DNA of 7,605 nt from an uncultured Oscillospiraceae bacterium (GTDB taxonomy: Bacteria > Bacillota > Clostridia > Oscillospirales > Ruminococcaceae). Under the pieces are notes generated by a model that was not told the DNA's origin, made no database searches, and worked only from the letters and a program-made list of their open reading frames with translations. The stretch's first letter is position 1; each line of letters begins with the position of its first letter. A program made the translations under genes and the position numbers. Of this stretch, positions 5,779 to 7,605 are shown piece after piece. The DNA lies in assembly GCA_900552845.1 (NCBI GenBank), contig USBC01000089.1, positions 1 to 7,605 on the forward strand. The letters are read 5' to 3'.

Positions 5779-6414
5779 TTAAAGCTCTTTTTCTGCGTCG
5801 GAAGCATTGAGCGGCAAGCAATCATTATTCAAGAAAAAAGGGGCGAAAAGTGCCGTTCCCTCGCCGGAGGGGGCAGCGGGCGGCGCCGCAATGACCCAGT
5901 GGCTGCCGATCAGCAGTACAACCAGCGTTGCCGCACCCAGCAGCAGATAGGTGGTTCTCCAGCCCATTGCCGAGCGGAACAGACGGTCGGCAAGGTTGCC
6001 CATGATGAGGGTACTGCAGCCAAAGCCCATAAGCAGCACACCGGAGGCAAAGCCCTTTTTATCGGGGAACCAGCCCATGACCGTGCCCAGCACCGCATTG
6101 TAGGAGAAGCCGACGCCGAGGCCGATCAGACCGCCGTAGGAAAGGTACAAAAGCCACAAGCTGTGCGCCGTGACACGGGAACAAAGAAAATACCCCAGAA
6201 AGCACATGGCTGCACCGATGAGAACGGTAACGCGGGCAGAGAGGCGGCGGGTGACAAAGCTGCCGCTTAATCCGCCGATGCAGAAGCAGGACATTACAAT
6301 GGTGAAATTAAAGCCGAGCTGGGCGCTCGTCCAGCCGAATTCCGCCGGAAAGGGGGAGGATAAGATGCTCCATGCATAGGTATCGAACATCTCCTTGAGC
6401 GCCTTATTCTCCAC
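5779..6414 (-). pseudogene. Truncated MFS permease (N-terminal half only), fused to dctP remnant
   Basis: Open frame of 211 codons starting at GTG 6414. From about 6378 leftward it encodes a major-facilitator permease of the oxalate/formate-antiporter-like type: YAWSILSSPFPAEFGW, then helices 2 to 6 (for example FNFTIVMSCFCIGGLSGS, LSYGGLIGLGVGFSYNAVLG, GVLLMGFGCSTLIMGNLAD). Full-length relatives have about 400 residues and 12 helices. Here the start of helix 1 and the entire second half are missing: the frame ends shortly after helix 6, within what should be the central loop. The first dozen codons (ENKALKEMFDT) look like binding-protein sequence, not permease. There is no ribosome binding site at GTG 6414. 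I infer a non-functional relic left by a deletion, though a six-helix product cannot be ruled out from sequence alone. The substrate of the former permease is unknown. Confidence 0.75.
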
Positions 6415-6797
6415 TCGGAGGTGGTGGAATAGGGCAGCATGGCAACAAACAGCGGATAGAACTGGGACTCATAGAAGCCCTCGGGGACGAAAGCAATGTC
6501 CGCCAGACCACCGCTTACCGCTTCCAGTGTCTCACCGGATTTGGTCATGGAGCCGCCGAAATAGGTCTCGAAGGTAACGCGACCATTGGTCTCCTTGGTG
6601 ACTTCCTCCAGGAAGTACTTGAGGCTGGAGCCGTCAATGGCGGTCTCCGGCAGATGGGTGGTAAAAACCAGATTGTAGGTCTTTTCATCATTTCCGCCAT
6701 TGTTCGTGGTCGGCTTGTCACCGCAGGCAACACACAGCAGCAGCATGCACAAAGCCATTACCACGGCAAGCGCTTTGGACAGCTTTTTCCTTTTATA
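6379..6797 (-). pseudogene. dctP: Remnant of a TRAP-transporter binding protein (dctP), frameshifted and truncated
   Basis: N-terminal third of a DctP-type solute-binding lipoprotein. Reading leftward: a positively charged start (KRKKLSK), a hydrophobic stretch ending in LLLCVACGDK (a lipobox with Cys), then the DctP hallmarks LVFTTHLPETAIDGSSLKYF, EVTKETNGRVTFETYFGGSM and GGLADIAFVPEGF. Normal DctP proteins have about 330 residues; here homology stops after about 120. Three defects are visible. The expected start codon near 6797 reads AT-AAA where one extra G would give ATG AAA AGG, 8 nt or less after an AGGTGG site. The frame shifts by one base between TTS (6419-6417) and ENKALKEMFDT (6411-6379), which continues the protein in another frame. 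Sequence then changes to an MFS permease at about 6378. An open frame from GTG 6764 to 6294 exists, but its last 40 or so residues are out-of-frame noise. No TRAP membrane subunits are present. Confidence 0.75.
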
Positions 6798-6804
6798 ACC
6801 ACCT

Positions 6805-7121
6805 AAAATTCTTCGTGCTTTATCGAAACAAGGTCACTTCCTGCCTTGCTTTGATCGTTTTTGGATTGTTTTTTGAATTTTCAATTTTGTAATACCGAAT
6901 ATCGATGAAACCGTCGTTTTATACAAACGGCACAAGATATTTGCTGAATATCACATTTTTTATTCTTAAAATTGTTTACTTTTACTATATGACATTCCCT
7001 TTTTCATTTTTTGCGTTCTGTTATCTTGTATGGCCTGCTTTTTGCTTTCCTCATTCCTGAATAACGATTCGCGTGGATTTATCGGGAGATCCCGTGCCGA
7101 GCGTCAAATCGCCTGACCGGC
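6805..7121. other. AT-rich intergenic region without recognisable genes
   Basis: About 320 nt between the dctP remnant and the terminator of the next gene. It is much richer in A and T than its surroundings, especially 6850-7030, with many T-runs on the plus strand. I see no open frame with family resemblance and no RNA gene. It should have held the dctP promoter on the minus strand; TATAAA at 6923-6918 within CGTTT-n5-AAACG (6915-6929) is a candidate -10 in a small palindrome, but no good -35 box accompanies it. A second small palindrome, TTGAATTTTCAA, lies at 6873-6884. Confidence 0.5.
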
Positions 7122-7151
7122 AAAAGAAAAAGGAGCCTTGCGGCTCCCTTT
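7122..7151 (-). terminator. Intrinsic terminator of the SPFH gene
   Basis: On the minus strand, GGAGCC-GCAA-GGCTCC (7147-7132) is followed by TTTTTCTTTT, and the A-run before the stem can extend the pairing. It begins 18 nt after the SPFH stop codon. A textbook rho-independent terminator. Confidence 0.9.
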
Positions 7152-7168
7152 GGAGAATATATGAGATT

Positions 7169-7605
7169 TTATACAGTGGGGCTGCCGCAATAGGGGCAGA
7201 AGTTGCCGCGAACCATCTTGCGGCACTTAGTGCAGAAGCGATCCTCCAGCCCGTCATTGGCGGGGGCGGGAGCCGGCGATGCCTGCTGCTGATTATTATT
7301 CTGCTGATTAAGCTGCTGTGCAATCTGGGCACCGATGGCGACCTCTGCGCCCAAGCCCGCTACACCGCCGCCTTTTTCCATGCCGTCTGCGGCGGCAACG
7401 GTAACATATTTGTTGGTATCGGTGATAAAGGATTGTGCGGCAACCTTTTCCGCCATCTTTTCCACCTCGGGCGGGTAGCTGACGCTGATGATATTGACAT
7501 CGCGGACGCCGAGCCCGATATCAAACAGCTCTTTATCCAGCTCCTCCGCCATCTTTTTGCCGAGGGTGCGGTTATTTGCCTGCAGTCCGACAAGAACATT
7601 CAGCC
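7169..7605 (-). CDS. SPFH/band-7 domain protein with C-terminal zinc ribbon, N-terminus outside window
   Basis: The last 145 codons of a protein whose start lies beyond position 7605. The visible part begins in the late SPFH domain (LNVLVGLQANNRTLGKKMAE, then DIGLGVRDVNIISVSYPPEVEKMAEKVAAQSF). It continues with a Gly/Ala-rich then Gln/Asn/Pro-rich linker (about QLNQQNNNQQQASPAPAPA) and ends in a zinc ribbon, FCTKCRKM...FCPYCGSP, with two CxxC pairs. This layout matches the YdjI-type SPFH proteins of Firmicutes, membrane-associated scaffold proteins sometimes labelled virion core protein by old annotation. These are linked to membrane microdomains or envelope stress, but the exact role is unclear. 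The nearby ATG at 7552 is internal, since coding sequence with family resemblance continues upstream of it. It ends just before a strong terminator, so it is the last gene of its transcript. Confidence 0.85.
   Translation of the reverse strand, partial: LNVLVGLQANNRTLGKKMAEELDKELFDIGLGVRDVNIISVSYPPEVEKMAEKVAAQSFITDTNKYVTVAAADGMEKGGGVAGLGAEVAIGAQIAQQLNQQNNNQQQASPAPAPANDGLEDRFCTKCRKMVRGNFCPYCGSPTV

Noticed and set aside
6294..6764. A complete 156-residue lipoprotein starting at GTG 6764
   Set aside because: This start removes the charged front of the signal peptide, and the last 40 or so residues are the permease region read out of frame.
6850..7030. AT-rich stretch as a replication origin or transferred island boundary
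   Set aside because: No DnaA boxes, iterons, tRNA gene or integrase is visible. An AT-rich promoter region explains it well enough.

Overview
The window looks like chromosomal DNA of a GC-moderate Gram-positive anaerobe. The Clostridia, and within them a gut Oscillospirales/Ruminococcaceae-type organism, fit best. The reasons are strong AGGAGG-type ribosome binding sites, extended -10 promoters, Firmicutes-style protein sequences and intrinsic terminators. This placement is inference from style, not from a marker gene.

Left half (1-4795): a divergent gene module around a shared control region. Leftward runs a codBA operon: a 12-segment cytosine permease (codB) with all the cytosine-contacting residues I can recall, then cytosine deaminase (codA), cut by the window edge. 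Rightward runs a LacI/GalR-family regulator followed 25 nt later by a PreA/PyrD-like flavoprotein with a two-cluster ferredoxin tail. The 360-nt gap between the arms holds one promoter for each direction, three palindromes of GTAAC-CG-GTTT type and a structured codBA leader. The regulator's recognition helix (SVATISRVLN) is of the GalR type, known to read TGTAA-n-CG-n-TT operators, so regulator and operators match. The simplest model is cytosine import, deamination to uracil, and further use of the pyrimidine or a relative by the flavoprotein, all under one repressor. Two details break the textbook picture. The regulator has no canonical start codon where its DNA-binding domain must begin, and the flavoprotein has lost the residues that bind and protonate uracil in dihydropyrimidine dehydrogenase.

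Middle (4796-5775): an untranslated stretch with several hairpins and a probable terminator, then a strong promoter driving an unrecognised small six-segment membrane protein. A long hairpin that probably serves as a two-way terminator closes this part.

Right part (5776-7168, minus strand): a decayed transporter region. The 5' part of a TRAP-transporter binding-protein gene (dctP) is joined to the first half of an unrelated MFS permease gene. There is a frameshift near the junction, and the dctP start codon appears to be lost. An AT-rich gap without genes follows.

Right edge (7169-7605): the C-terminal part of an SPFH/band-7 protein with a zinc-ribbon tail, on the minus strand, followed by a clear intrinsic terminator.
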